Shown piece by piece: positions 27,609 to 36,630 of a stretch of 64,000 bases of DNA. The DNA is taken from NCBI RefSeq assembly GCF_009906955.1, contig NZ_CP047656.1:4153001-4217000 (forward strand), read 5' to 3'. The notes beneath the pieces are model-generated. The model saw nothing but the letters and a program-made list of their open reading frames with translations. It was not told where the DNA came from and did no database searches. Each line of letters starts with the position of its first letter. Positions within the stretch are counted from its first letter, which is position 1. The translations under genes and the position numbers were made by a program. Source of the DNA: Paraglaciecola mesophila. Its GTDB lineage: Bacteria > Pseudomonadota > Gammaproteobacteria > Enterobacterales > Alteromonadaceae.

Positions 27609-27626
27609 CATTTAAGAGAGTGCCCT

Positions 27627-28832
27627 ATGCCTAAAGCCACCACTACCTTTGTTTGGAGCGGAGCGAACCGTAAAGGTCAAACTGTAAAAGGCGAGATCAG
27701 TGCGGTGTCGGTTGTAGAGGCAAAAAACCTACTGCGCCGACAGGGTGTTTCGGCCAAAAAAGTGAAAAAGCTGGCAAAGCCTTTCTTCGGTGGGCAAAAA
27801 ATCAAGCCAGTGGACATCAGTATTATTTCTCGTCAGATTGCCACTATGCTAAGCGCCGGTGTGACCTTGATTCAAACCATAGACATGATTGCCACAGGTC
27901 ACAACAACCCGAATATGCGTAAAATGCTGGGTGAAATTGGGGGGGAAGTAAAAGCCGGTAATCCCTTTTCAACCGCGCTGCGCAAACATCCAGATCAATT
28001 TGACGATTTATACTGTGATTTGGTATCCACCGGGGAGCAGTCCGGTGCGCTAGAAACCATTTATGACCGCATTGCCACCTACAAAGAAAAAGCAGAAGCG
28101 CTAAAGTCGAAAATTAAAAAAGCTATGTTCTATCCTGTGGCTGTGATAGTGGTGGCTTTTATCGTGACCACTATCTTGCTCATATTTGTGGTGCCGCAGT
28201 TTGAAGAGATCTTTAGTAGTTTTGGTGCCGAGTTGCCGGCCTTTACCCAATTTGTATTAACCATATCTCGTTTTCTGCAAGAATTCGGATTATTTGTCGC
28301 AGCAGGCTTAGTGGTGGCTGGGATCTTGTTTAGTAAAACCTATAAAAAATCAAAACGTCTGCGTGACAGCCTTGACAGTAAAATGCTCAAAATCCCTGTG
28401 ATTGGCGAAATTTTAAAAAAGGCATCAGTGGCTCGTTTTAGTCGCACCTTAGCGACGACATTTGCTGCGGGTGTGCCGTTAATAGGGGCGTTAGACTCCG
28501 CTGCTGGCGCCTCGGGAAATGCGGTTTTCCGTGACGCTATCTTGTTTGTTAAAAAAGAAGTTGCCGGTGGTACGCAAATGAACACTGCTATGCGAGCCAC
28601 AGCAGTGTTTCCCGATATGGTGACCCAAATGGTGGCGATTGGTGAAGAAGCCGGCGCTGTTGATGATATGTTGAGTAAAATTGCCACCATTTATGAAGCA
28701 GAAGTAGATGATATGGTTGATGGTCTCACAAGCTTACTTGAACCAATGATTATGGCGGTGTTAGGCGTGGTCATTGGTGGCTTAATTGTCGCTATGTATC
28801 TCCCTATTTTTGAAATGGGCAATGTAGTTTAA
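27627..28832 (+). CDS. pilC: type IV pilus inner-membrane platform protein
   Basis: 401 residues with two GspF/PilC repeats (about 65-190 and 270-395). Membrane segments are at about 168-190 (VAVIVVAFIVTTILLIFVV), 218-240 and 372-395 (MAVLGVVIGGLIVAMYLPIF). Signature EQSGALETIYDRIATYKEKAEALK and, in repeat 2, EEAGAVDDMLSKIATIYEAEVD. Anchors the extension and retraction ATPases. Only 65 bp, filled by a terminator, separate it from pilA, so the extension ATPase gene pilB that usually lies here is absent. Start ATG 27627 after AGAGAG. Confidence 0.94.
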   Translation: MPKATTTFVWSGANRKGQTVKGEISAVSVVEAKNLLRRQGVSAKKVKKLAKPFFGGQKIKPVDISIISRQIATMLSAGVTLIQTIDMIATGHNNPNMRKMLGEIGGEVKAGNPFSTALRKHPDQFDDLYCDLVSTGEQSGALETIYDRIATYKEKAEALKSKIKKAMFYPVAVIVVAFIVTTILLIFVVPQFEEIFSSFGAELPAFTQFVLTISRFLQEFGLFVAAGLVVAGILFSKTYKKSKRLRDSLDSKMLKIPVIGEILKKASVARFSRTLATTFAAGVPLIGALDSAAGASGNAVFRDAILFVKKEVAGGTQMNTAMRATAVFPDMVTQMVAIGEEAGAVDDMLSKIATIYEAEVDDMVDGLTSLLEPMIMAVLGVVIGGLIVAMYLPIFEMGNVV

Positions 28833-28937
28833 GCTTAAAAAGTCAGCAACAGGTACGCAAAGTACCCTAAAGCCTAGTTTCGTATGATCTTTTCTGGCAA
28901 GCTAGCCCACATTAATTGCCTTTAAAAGCTTTGTGTA

Positions 28938-29834
28938 ATGGATGCTATTTTTCAGCTGATGGCTGACTCGCCACTATTTTTTCTCAGTTTTGTGTTCATC
29001 GTCAGTTTGATGGTAGGCAGCTTTTTGAACGTCGTGATCTATCGTTTACCCGTTATGATGGAACGAAGCTGGAAAGCGGACTTTCAAGCGCATTTTGAAA
29101 CGGATGTATCTACGTTAGGCTCGAACACTGACCAGCCTGAGTCAACCCCCTTTAACCTGATTAAACCTGACTCTACCTGTCCTAAGTGCCAGCATAAAAT
29201 TCGTGCGTGGGAAAATATCCCAGTAATAAGTTGGCTGCTGCTGCGAGGAAAATGCAGTCAATGTAAAAATGCTATTTCTATTCGTTACCCGCTTATCGAA
29301 CTGGGTACAGCGCTTTGCTCAGTATGGATTGCTTGGCACTTTGGCTATTCTTGGTCTGCGCTAGCGGGCATTGTGATGACTTGGATCTTAGTGGCGCTGA
29401 TTTTTATCGATATCGATACCATGCTATTGCCGGACCAACTTACCTTACCGCTACTGTGGATGGGGTTACTGTTTAGTATAGTGAATCCTGCCGTAACCAC
29501 TGCCGACTCTATCATTGGGGCAAGTGTTGGGTACTTGAGTCTTTGGTCTGTGTACTGGGCGTTTAAGCTACTTACGGGCAAAGAGGGCATGGGCTATGGT
29601 GACTTTAAGTTGCTGGCTGCACTGGGCGCGTGGATGGGTTGGCAGTATTTAGCGATTGTGGTGTTAATGTCCTCTCTGGTTGGGGCAATTATCGGCATAA
29701 GTATATTGAGTTTGCAGGGCAAGGATAAAGGGCAGGCGATCCCGTTCGGTCCTTATTTAGCGATTGCGGGGTGGTTGACCTTGCTTTACGGGGATTGGAT
29801 TTCGAGCCAATATTGGCAGTGGGTAGGATTATGA
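28938..29834 (+). CDS. pilD: prepilin leader peptidase/N-methyltransferase
   Basis: 298 residues, multi-pass inner-membrane aspartic protease. The N-terminal segment SFLNVVIYRLP is followed by a zinc-binding pair of CxxC motifs (CPKC and CSQC) in the cytoplasmic loop. The catalytic aspartates are in FIDIDTMLLPDQL and GMGYGDFKLLAALGAW. It cleaves PilA after the Gly-Gly and methylates the new N-terminal Phe, and normally also serves type II secretion pseudopilins. ATGA overlap with coaE. Confidence 0.95.
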   Translation: MDAIFQLMADSPLFFLSFVFIVSLMVGSFLNVVIYRLPVMMERSWKADFQAHFETDVSTLGSNTDQPESTPFNLIKPDSTCPKCQHKIRAWENIPVISWLLLRGKCSQCKNAISIRYPLIELGTALCSVWIAWHFGYSWSALAGIVMTWILVALIFIDIDTMLLPDQLTLPLLWMGLLFSIVNPAVTTADSIIGASVGYLSLWSVYWAFKLLTGKEGMGYGDFKLLAALGAWMGWQYLAIVVLMSSLVGAIIGISILSLQGKDKGQAIPFGPYLAIAGWLTLLYGDWISSQYWQWVGL

Positions 29835-30445
29835 GTCAGTTTGTTGTGGGCGTGAGTGGTGGTATTGGTAGTGGCAAAACAACCGTGACCAATGCATTCG
29901 CCAAACTAAATGTAGATATCATCGATGCAGATGTAATTTCTAGAGACGTTGTTGCCCCAGGGACTAAGGGCCTGCGTGCGATTGTCGAAAAGTTTGGCTC
30001 AGGGATATTGGATCAAGGCCAATGTTTGAATAGGCGAGCATTGCGAGAAATTATCTTCAGTGATGAGCAGGCCAAAAGTTGGTTAAACGCCTTATTGCAT
30101 CCTTTGATTAGGCAAGAAACGTTGCGTCAGACCATGGATGCTACGTCAGCTTATTGTATGTTGAGCGTTCCATTACTGGTTGAAAACGGTAGTTACAAAA
30201 ATGTCGACCGCGTTTTAATCGTCGATGTGCCCGAGTCGACTCAAGTGACCCGAAGCATGGCGCGAGACAAAGCAGAAGAAGCACTAATAAAATCTATTAT
30301 GGCATCGCAAGCGAGCCGTCAACAACGACTTGAGGTTGCTGATGACGTGATAGATAATAGTGGTAACGAAAGTGAGTTGAGCAAACAAGTGCTAGCGCTT
30401 CATCAGCGTTATTTACAATTTGCCAACGCTGTCGCCCAGTCTTGA
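29831..30445 (+). CDS. coaE: dephospho-CoA kinase
   Basis: 204 residues from ATG 29831, which overlaps the pilD stop as ATGA; an earlier GTG in frame at 29771 lies inside pilD and is unlikely. Catalyses the last step of CoA synthesis. P-loop GGIGSGKT at about 10-17, DADVISRDVVAPG, LHPLIR and VPLLVENG match the family. Translational coupling to pilD is the common arrangement in gammaproteobacteria. Confidence 0.95.
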   Translation: MSQFVVGVSGGIGSGKTTVTNAFAKLNVDIIDADVISRDVVAPGTKGLRAIVEKFGSGILDQGQCLNRRALREIIFSDEQAKSWLNALLHPLIRQETLRQTMDATSAYCMLSVPLLVENGSYKNVDRVLIVDVPESTQVTRSMARDKAEEALIKSIMASQASRQQRLEVADDVIDNSGNESELSKQVLALHQRYLQFANAVAQS

Positions 30446-30579
30446 TTTAACGCTTATAAACTACGTCTATTTAGCAGTGTCGATAGGTTAAATCTAAAAC
30501 TAAACAATTTGCCTATTTAGTTGTCAAATTGTTAGTGTCGTTTCGCTTACCTTTATTCACATAACTTTTTGAGAGAGTG

Positions 30580-31332
30580 ATGCCCCAAGCTATTTATGAA
30601 TTTCCGCTCAACGAAAAGGTCAGAACATACCTGCGCCTAGAGCAACTTTTTCAACAATTAAATCAGGTGAAACAAGCCACCGAAAATTGGCAATACATCC
30701 ATTTTTTATCTTCGTTGTTCACCTTACTAGATTTGCTCGAACGCTTGGATTTACGCACTGATGTATTGAAAGATATTGAAGCGCATGAGAAAAACTTAGT
30801 GTTATGGTCTCAACATCCGAATATTGATAATGATGCGTTGCAATCTGCGCTGCAACAAATTCTTCGGCTGCGCGAAGAGCTTAAAAGCGCCAAAAAATTT
30901 GGTGCCGATCTTAAGGAAGATCGATTTTTAGCGGCTATTCGTCAGCGCTTTGCGATACCTGGCGGAACGTGCAGTTTTGATTTACCCAGCCTGCATTACT
31001 GGTTACAACAACCTCACGAGCGTATTCAAAATGATATTAAAGGGTGGATGTCTGAGATTGATTTGATTGACCGAGGTTTACAAATCATTTTGGCATTTTT
31101 ACGTGAACGAGGGCGCTTTAACACGATAGAAGCAGCTAAAGGGTTTTATCAAGGTATCGCAGATGACAAGAACGAGCTGATTCGGGTGATAAGTGCCACA
31201 GACCAAGGTTACTATCCTATGTTAAGCGGCAACAAATACCGCTACGCCATTCGCTTCATGTTGTTCACGCCAAATATGCAAGGTGGCACCACAGTTGATG
31301 AACAGGTGACCTGTAAGTTAGCCTGTTGTTAG
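30580..31332 (+). CDS. zapD: cell-division protein ZapD
   Basis: 250 residues. Helical N-terminal half and beta C-terminal half, with the ZapD pattern YEFPLNEKVRTYLRLE at the start and GYYPMLSGNKYRYAIRF near the end. ZapD cross-links FtsZ filaments in the Z ring. GTG 30577 and ATG 30580 are adjacent possible starts; ATG gives better spacing to GAGAG. 134 bp after coaE, 34 bp before yacG. The pilD-coaE-zapD-yacG order is conserved. Confidence 0.93.
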   Translation: MPQAIYEFPLNEKVRTYLRLEQLFQQLNQVKQATENWQYIHFLSSLFTLLDLLERLDLRTDVLKDIEAHEKNLVLWSQHPNIDNDALQSALQQILRLREELKSAKKFGADLKEDRFLAAIRQRFAIPGGTCSFDLPSLHYWLQQPHERIQNDIKGWMSEIDLIDRGLQIILAFLRERGRFNTIEAAKGFYQGIADDKNELIRVISATDQGYYPMLSGNKYRYAIRFMLFTPNMQGGTTVDEQVTCKLACC

Positions 31333-31366
31333 TTATTCGTTTACGTGTTGAAAAAAGGAGCTGGTG

Positions 31367-31597
31367 ATGAAAGTCAATTGCCCGTCTTGTAAAACATCTG
31401 TTGAGTGGAATGAAACAAGTCCATTTAGGCCTTTTTGCAGTAAGAAATGTCAACTTATTGATCTAGGTGAGTGGGCTGATGAACAAAAAGCGATCCCTTG
31501 TGGTCCGTCGAAAGACGCAGAAATGTCACAGTTACCTGATATAGAAGAGATTGAAGCGATGCTCAGTGAGCAAGGGGATGACTTTTTTAAACAGTGA
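31367..31597 (+). CDS. yacG: DNA gyrase inhibitor YacG, zinc-binding
   Basis: 76 residues. Four zinc-binding cysteines at 5, 8, 24 and 28 (NCPSC ... FCSKKC), then LIDLGEWADEQ and an acidic tail. In E. coli YacG binds GyrB and blocks DNA binding. ATG 31367 has AAGGAG at 6-base spacing; GTG 31364 is the alternative. Last gene of the pil-coaE-zapD cluster. No clear terminator follows. Confidence 0.92.
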   Translation: MKVNCPSCKTSVEWNETSPFRPFCSKKCQLIDLGEWADEQKAIPCGPSKDAEMSQLPDIEEIEAMLSEQGDDFFKQ

Positions 31598-31749
31598 TGC
31601 CTGGCAAAGTATATCGGTGAGAGAGGGCGCATTGCTCTTAATCGTTTTATTAGATTTCATCGATAGATTTTAATTGTTTTTTATATTTAATCAGCTGAGC
31701 TATATTAGCACCATCAAAATGATTAACCCTTTAACCAACTGGAGATATT

Positions 31750-32493
31750 ATGTCTAATCCAAACTTTGCAGATAAAACAGGTCAACGTGTCCCTGATGTG
31801 ACTTTCCCAATTCGCGTGAATGACGAATGGGAAAAACGCACTACAGATGAAATTTTTTCTGGTAAAACTGTCGTAGTATTCTCACTTCCAGGTGCGTTTA
31901 CGCCAACGTGTTCTTCAACACATTTACCGCGTTACAATGAACTTGCGAAAGTATTTAAAGCCAATGGCGTTGATGAAATCGTATGTGTTTCGGTAAACGA
32001 TACCTTTGTTATGAATGCTTGGGCACAAGACCAAGAAGCACAAAACATTAGCTTGTTGCCTGATGGTAACTGTGAGTTTACCGATGGTATGGGTTTATTA
32101 GTAGATAAAGCGGACCTTGGTTTCGGCAAGCGTAGCTGGCGTTATTCTATGTTGGTAAAAGACGGTGTAGTAGACAAAATGTTTATTGAGCCTGATTTAC
32201 CGGGTGACCCGTTTGAAGTATCTGATGCTGATACTATGCTGGAATACATTGCGCCTAATGCAACGAAACCAGCACCAGCGGCAATTTTTACCAAGCCAGG
32301 CTGCCCGTTCTGTACCAAAGCCAAAGCATTGCTAACGGAAAAAGGCTATGAGTTTGAAGAGCTCGTCATGGGTAAAGAGATCACTTTCACAGGTATGAAA
32401 GCGATTTCCGGCAATGATACTTGGCCACAGGTCTTTATTAATGGCCAACACATTGGTGGCAGTGATGATCTAGCTACGTTTCTTAATAAATAA
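31750..32493 (+). CDS. peroxiredoxin-glutaredoxin fusion protein
   Basis: 247 residues. Prx5-type peroxiredoxin domain about 1-165, with the peroxidatic Cys54 in PGAFTPTCSSTH. C-terminal glutaredoxin domain about 172-247, with Cys185 and Cys188 in KPGCPFC. It reduces hydroperoxides using glutathione, with the glutaredoxin half recycling the peroxiredoxin half, as described for Haemophilus and Chromatium hybrids. Cytoplasmic, no signal peptide. ATG follows GGAGATATT. Single gene ended by a strong terminator. Regulation by the OxyR-like protein at 62.5 kb is possible but no site was identified. Confidence 0.95.
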   Translation: MSNPNFADKTGQRVPDVTFPIRVNDEWEKRTTDEIFSGKTVVVFSLPGAFTPTCSSTHLPRYNELAKVFKANGVDEIVCVSVNDTFVMNAWAQDQEAQNISLLPDGNCEFTDGMGLLVDKADLGFGKRSWRYSMLVKDGVVDKMFIEPDLPGDPFEVSDADTMLEYIAPNATKPAPAAIFTKPGCPFCTKAKALLTEKGYEFEELVMGKEITFTGMKAISGNDTWPQVFINGQHIGGSDDLATFLNK

Positions 32494-32515
32494 TTTTATT
32501 ATTAAATAGCGTTTT

Positions 32516-32543
32516 AAAGGGCTAACTTTGTTAGCCCTTTTTT
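32516..32543 (+). terminator. rho-independent terminator after prx-grx
   Basis: Stem AAAGGGCTAAC / GTTAGCCCTTT with loop TTT and a run of six T. Confidence 0.9.
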
Positions 32544-32632
32544 GATAGCACTGTGCTGGAATACCCGTCATAGCAATCATTGGCGCAGCCAGATATGATA
32601 CGTCTAAGACTAACTGCTCAGACGTGTACCCT

Positions 32633-33670
32633 ATGAGATTGATTCATTCAGTATTTTTACCCCTTTTAACCGTCATCATTAGCGCTTCGTTCGCGTCCCA
32701 TGCGGATACCTCGCTCGACACTGGTTTAACTCAATTTGATCACTTGTATCAGACTGAGCTCGGTGACGTAGTGAGCTGTCAATCTCAAACCGAATCGCGT
32801 CATGCTACCTGCTCGAGTCAATTGAAAAACGAAGGGAACGCTCCCTTTGTGCTGCATCACGCTCATAAAACACAAAAAGTATTCGTGCTTTTTCATGGCC
32901 TGAGTGATTCACCTTTTTTTCTAACAACAGTGGCACAAGCTATACATAGCCAAGGCTACAACGTTTTAGTCGCACTTTTACCAGGACATGGTAAAAAAAA
33001 TGCGGACCAAGATATGCAAGATCCAGAATTGGCGATGCGTTGGCGCAACAACGTACAAGAAATGATTGCTCTGGCTCCTGAGTTTGGCGAGCAGTTGTAT
33101 TTAGGGGGCTTTTCAACTGGTGGGGCCTTGTCTGCACAATACATTCTAGAACATCCGGGGGAAGTGAAAGGGTTATTGCTTTTTTCAGGTGCGCTGGCCC
33201 TAGACTCAAGCGTAGAAACCATGGCAAGCATTTGGGGGATCAAGTGGTTAGCCAAAACATTAGATGGGGATTATCAATCGATTGGCCCTAACCCATTTAA
33301 GTATCCCAGTGTGGCGCGTTATTCAGCATTTCAGTTGACCGACGTCATATTCTCGGTACGTGATTTGATGAAGCAGCAAAAACCGCTAGATATTGCCATT
33401 TTCGCGGCGCACTCTGAAGCTGATAACACTACACCTATTTCTGGTGTCAAAGAGTTAATGGCATACAATAAAGGGGAGAATACCTTGTTTCTTGTGGATA
33501 AAAAGTTTGCTGTGTGTCATGCCGACGTTGTGGTAAATGAAGCACAAATTAAACAGATGAATTTTGATGAAAGCCAAGTGGCTGAGATTTTACCTTGCAG
33601 TATTCCAAGTGCGAACCCTCAGCATGCAGAAATGCTTGAAGCCATGAACGCGTTTATTCGACAACATTAA
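32633..33670 (+). CDS. secreted alpha/beta hydrolase (esterase/lipase-like)
   Basis: 345 residues from ATG 32633; a GTG three codons earlier is possible. Signal peptide about 1-24 (MRLIHSVFLPLLTVIISASFASHA), no lipobox, so periplasmic or exported. Oxyanion HG in LFHGLSDSP, nucleophile Ser in GGFSTGG, acid in HSEADNTTP and a likely His in the region CHADVVV. The overall pattern is that of monoglyceride lipase/carboxylesterase-type proteins. Cys residues in the N-terminal part (VSCQSQ and ATCSSQ) could form a disulfide. Substrate unknown; single gene. Confidence 0.75.
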   Translation: MRLIHSVFLPLLTVIISASFASHADTSLDTGLTQFDHLYQTELGDVVSCQSQTESRHATCSSQLKNEGNAPFVLHHAHKTQKVFVLFHGLSDSPFFLTTVAQAIHSQGYNVLVALLPGHGKKNADQDMQDPELAMRWRNNVQEMIALAPEFGEQLYLGGFSTGGALSAQYILEHPGEVKGLLLFSGALALDSSVETMASIWGIKWLAKTLDGDYQSIGPNPFKYPSVARYSAFQLTDVIFSVRDLMKQQKPLDIAIFAAHSEADNTTPISGVKELMAYNKGENTLFLVDKKFAVCHADVVVNEAQIKQMNFDESQVAEILPCSIPSANPQHAEMLEAMNAFIRQH

Positions 33671-33849
33671 CTTTTGTTTGGCGTGGCGAAGTGCCGTCCT
33701 TTACCCAGATGATCCCCATTACAGGGAGACGCACTTTGATTTAAAGTACATGCGCAAGGAATAGTTATATTTTACTATCAATGAACAAAATAATGGCTGT
33801 TTCTGTTACGTATTAATCTACTACCTTCATTTTTTGTGGGTAATTGAAT

Positions 33850-34938
33850 ATGTATACTTTGTATGGCTCTGAAGTGTCTCTTTATACGGGAAAAATTCGC
33901 GCTTATTTACGTTTTAAGCAACTGCCTTTCAAAGAGGTGCTATCCACTATTGGTGTTTATAAAAAAATAATACGTCCTAATACAGGTGTAACCTTTATCC
34001 CCGTTGTGAAAACACCTCACGGCCAATACCTACAAGATACCGCACGTATTATCGAATATTTAGAAATACATAATCCACAAAGAACGGTTATTCCACCCGG
34101 CTCTACACAGAAGTTAGTCAGTGAATTATTTGCTTTATGGAGTGACGAATGGTTGGTTATCCCAGCAATGCATTATCGCTGGAATAAAGATAACTTCCCC
34201 TTTATCTATCAAGAATTTGGCCAAGTGGTCGCCCCTAAATTTCCTCGTTTTATTCGGGCGTATTTTGGTAAAAAATTGGCGAAAAAATTCAGTGGTTTTG
34301 TTCCTATATTAGGTATCACGTCTCAAACCATTCCCAGCATAGAGAACTGGTATGAAAACACCGTATTGCATCATTTGAATCGCCATTTTGCTGTACATGA
34401 CTATTTATTGGGCAGTCGCCCGTGTGTCGGGGATTTTGCATTAATGGGGCCGTTATACGCTCACTTATATCGAGATCCTGCTCCAGGCAAGGTAATGCAA
34501 CGTAAAGCACCCCATGTAGTGGCTTGGGTTGAGCGAATGAATCAAACAAATGTGCAGTTAGGGGAGTTTATCACTGACGATGATATTCCTGATACTTTGT
34601 TGCCTTTGCTGCAAAATATGTTTGATCAACAATGGCCCGTACTAAGTGATACAGCGAGTAAACTGAGTGAGTGGCGAGCAACCCATTGTGATGAACAATT
34701 GATTCCTCGTAGTATCGGGCAACACAGCTTTAATTTTGACGGGGTTTCAGCGCAACGAGCAATAGCTAGTTTTCATCAGTACAAGTTGCAAAGGGTGTTA
34801 GACACATTCCAACAATTTAATGAAGATGACAAAGAAAGATCTCTGGCTTTGTTAGATAGGGTGGGCGGCAAGCAATATATACAAATGAACGTACAGGTCA
34901 GAGTTGCAATGGTGAATAACAAGCTCGTTTTTGCTTAA
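33850..34938 (+). CDS. glutathione S-transferase-like protein with C-terminal extension
   Basis: 362 residues from ATG 33850; an in-frame TTG two codons earlier is possible. Thioredoxin-like N-terminal domain about 1-80 (YTLYGSEVSLYTGKIRAYLRFK, then TFIPVVKTPHGQYLQDTARIIEYLE with the Pro and the Asp/Thr of the glutathione site). Helical GST_C domain about 95-240 (LLGSRPCVGDFALMGPLYAHLY). The last 120 residues are not part of a standard GST, which is near 200-220 residues. Substrate unknown. Not obviously co-transcribed with its neighbours. Confidence 0.75.
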   Translation: MYTLYGSEVSLYTGKIRAYLRFKQLPFKEVLSTIGVYKKIIRPNTGVTFIPVVKTPHGQYLQDTARIIEYLEIHNPQRTVIPPGSTQKLVSELFALWSDEWLVIPAMHYRWNKDNFPFIYQEFGQVVAPKFPRFIRAYFGKKLAKKFSGFVPILGITSQTIPSIENWYENTVLHHLNRHFAVHDYLLGSRPCVGDFALMGPLYAHLYRDPAPGKVMQRKAPHVVAWVERMNQTNVQLGEFITDDDIPDTLLPLLQNMFDQQWPVLSDTASKLSEWRATHCDEQLIPRSIGQHSFNFDGVSAQRAIASFHQYKLQRVLDTFQQFNEDDKERSLALLDRVGGKQYIQMNVQVRVAMVNNKLVFA

Positions 34939-35012
34939 AGGTGTGTTATACCATTTCTACATAGCGACGCCTTAATCAAAAACCGCTGGACGCATTCTGA
35001 GGCGGTCACTTA

Positions 35013-36392
35013 TTAATGCGGATTGGTATTTAATGGAACATTAATTTCAAAATGCACACCATTATTTGCTGAAGAGTGGCAATCAATCGTACCTTTTAGC
35101 AGCTTTACTACTATGTTGTAGCAAATATGCATACCTAATCCATTTTCGCTACTTCCGTTAACTAAGCTGAAAAACGGCTTATACAGATTAGCGATACGCT
35201 CTGGCTCCATACCTTGCCCATTATCTGAATAAATAATGGTCAAAGAAGCGCCAGAATCAACCTGTGTTTTGTATGCTTGAATACTGATTTTTCCAGCCTG
35301 ATCGTTTGTGAATGCATGTTCAATCGAGTTTAAAATTAAATGTGTTAATACTTGGCCAATTGCGCCTGGGTGACACACTAGCGTTAAATCACTGGGAACA
35401 TCTAAACAAAATCGGTGCTGGGTCGTTTTTAGTTTTGGTTTTAGGGACAACAATACCTCTGTCATATAATGGCAAAGATTTACCTCACGAGAAGTGTGAT
35501 AATGCTGATCTTTAACTAGCTGCTCGAAATTACGCATGAGTTGATCTGCGCGCAATACATTGCGCTGTACGATAGCAAGCGAGTCTGTTGTTTCTTGGTA
35601 AAGCTTTTTCAAATCAGACTTTTTAAGATTGCTATTTTCAAATTTCGACTCAGATAGAGTGCTCAATGCCTGCAAATGCGAAGTGGCAGTGATGGCAGCC
35701 CCTAAAGGCGTGTTCATCTCATGGGTTAAGCTAGATAGCATAGTGGTTAACGCGGCCATGCTTTCCATTTCAACTAATTGTTCTTGAATGCGATTGCGTT
35801 GAGTAATGGCTTTTTTGAGCAATAAGTTCGATTCATTCAGTTCAACTCTTTGCTCAGCAGCGCGAGCGTTATGGGCATCCTGCAGTGATTTTAATTGTCG
35901 CTCAGAGGAAGCTTGCTGAAGTAACTGAGAAAGAGCAGAACACAGTATCTCTATACGTTTTTGTTGTTGCTCTGTCAGTTCTGTGCGTACGATGTTAAAT
36001 AGGGTAACCACGCCCAGTACGCTTTGTACGTTGTCTGTAATTGGCAGTGCTAAACAGTTTTCAATGGCTAAATCAGTTGCACAGCTATGCAGTTGGGCCC
36101 AATCTGCATTTTGGCTTATTTTCGTTGTTAGTTCACTGCGCCTGTGTTTAAGCACGCAATGAGGCGCACTTTTCGCTTGGGTATCGTTTAACGCCAAAAT
36201 AGCGTCGATTAGTCTAGGGGGAGTTGTTATAGCGAGTTCAACTGACACACTAACGTATTGTTCTGTGCGCCATAACACAGTGTATTGCGACTCTAGGGTG
36301 TCTTGCAGCAAGATGACCAAGCTACTTACACCAGATGAGCTTTTAGACAGAAGGGCATCGAGCACTTGTGATTTGAAGATATCAGTCGCCAA
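35013..36392 (-). CDS. orphan GAF-domain sensor histidine kinase
   Basis: 459 residues, no membrane helix. GAF-like N-terminal domain about 1-160, coiled coil about 160-210, HisKA with the phospho-acceptor His224 in LTHEMNTPLGAA, then HATPase: N box LILNSIEHA, G1 YSDNGQGM, F box YKPFFSL and G2 GLGMHI. No response regulator is adjacent. The first in-frame start after a stop codon is TTG at 36392, with GTG ten codons later; there is no ATG before residue 209, so a non-ATG start is used. Signal and partner unknown. Confidence 0.85.
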   Translation of the reverse strand: MATDIFKSQVLDALLSKSSSGVSSLVILLQDTLESQYTVLWRTEQYVSVSVELAITTPPRLIDAILALNDTQAKSAPHCVLKHRRSELTTKISQNADWAQLHSCATDLAIENCLALPITDNVQSVLGVVTLFNIVRTELTEQQQKRIEILCSALSQLLQQASSERQLKSLQDAHNARAAEQRVELNESNLLLKKAITQRNRIQEQLVEMESMAALTTMLSSLTHEMNTPLGAAITATSHLQALSTLSESKFENSNLKKSDLKKLYQETTDSLAIVQRNVLRADQLMRNFEQLVKDQHYHTSREVNLCHYMTEVLLSLKPKLKTTQHRFCLDVPSDLTLVCHPGAIGQVLTHLILNSIEHAFTNDQAGKISIQAYKTQVDSGASLTIIYSDNGQGMEPERIANLYKPFFSLVNGSSENGLGMHICYNIVVKLLKGTIDCHSSANNGVHFEINVPLNTNPH

Positions 36393-36575
36393 AATTATGC
36401 GCTCTAATCGTTACATGCTTCATCACGTTACTTTACCTCAATATCTGGGTTTTTACATCGAAGGCAATCTACGTGCAGATCGACAGCCTAAACCTCTTTG
36501 ATTTAAAGTGCATAGCCAATGCACATTGTTTTTTGTATTGCCATTTAACGTACTTTCATCGCGTCTGGAACGCTC

Positions 36576-36601
36576 AAAATAGCACATTAAAATAGCACAT
36601 T
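36576..36601. repeat. two tandem 13-bp repeats
   Basis: AAAATAGCACATT occurs twice without gap, 30 bp downstream of rsmE. Small and possibly chance slippage. Confidence 0.6.
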
Positions 36602-36630
36602 AATGCCTCAAGTAAAGAAAGTGTTAATGG

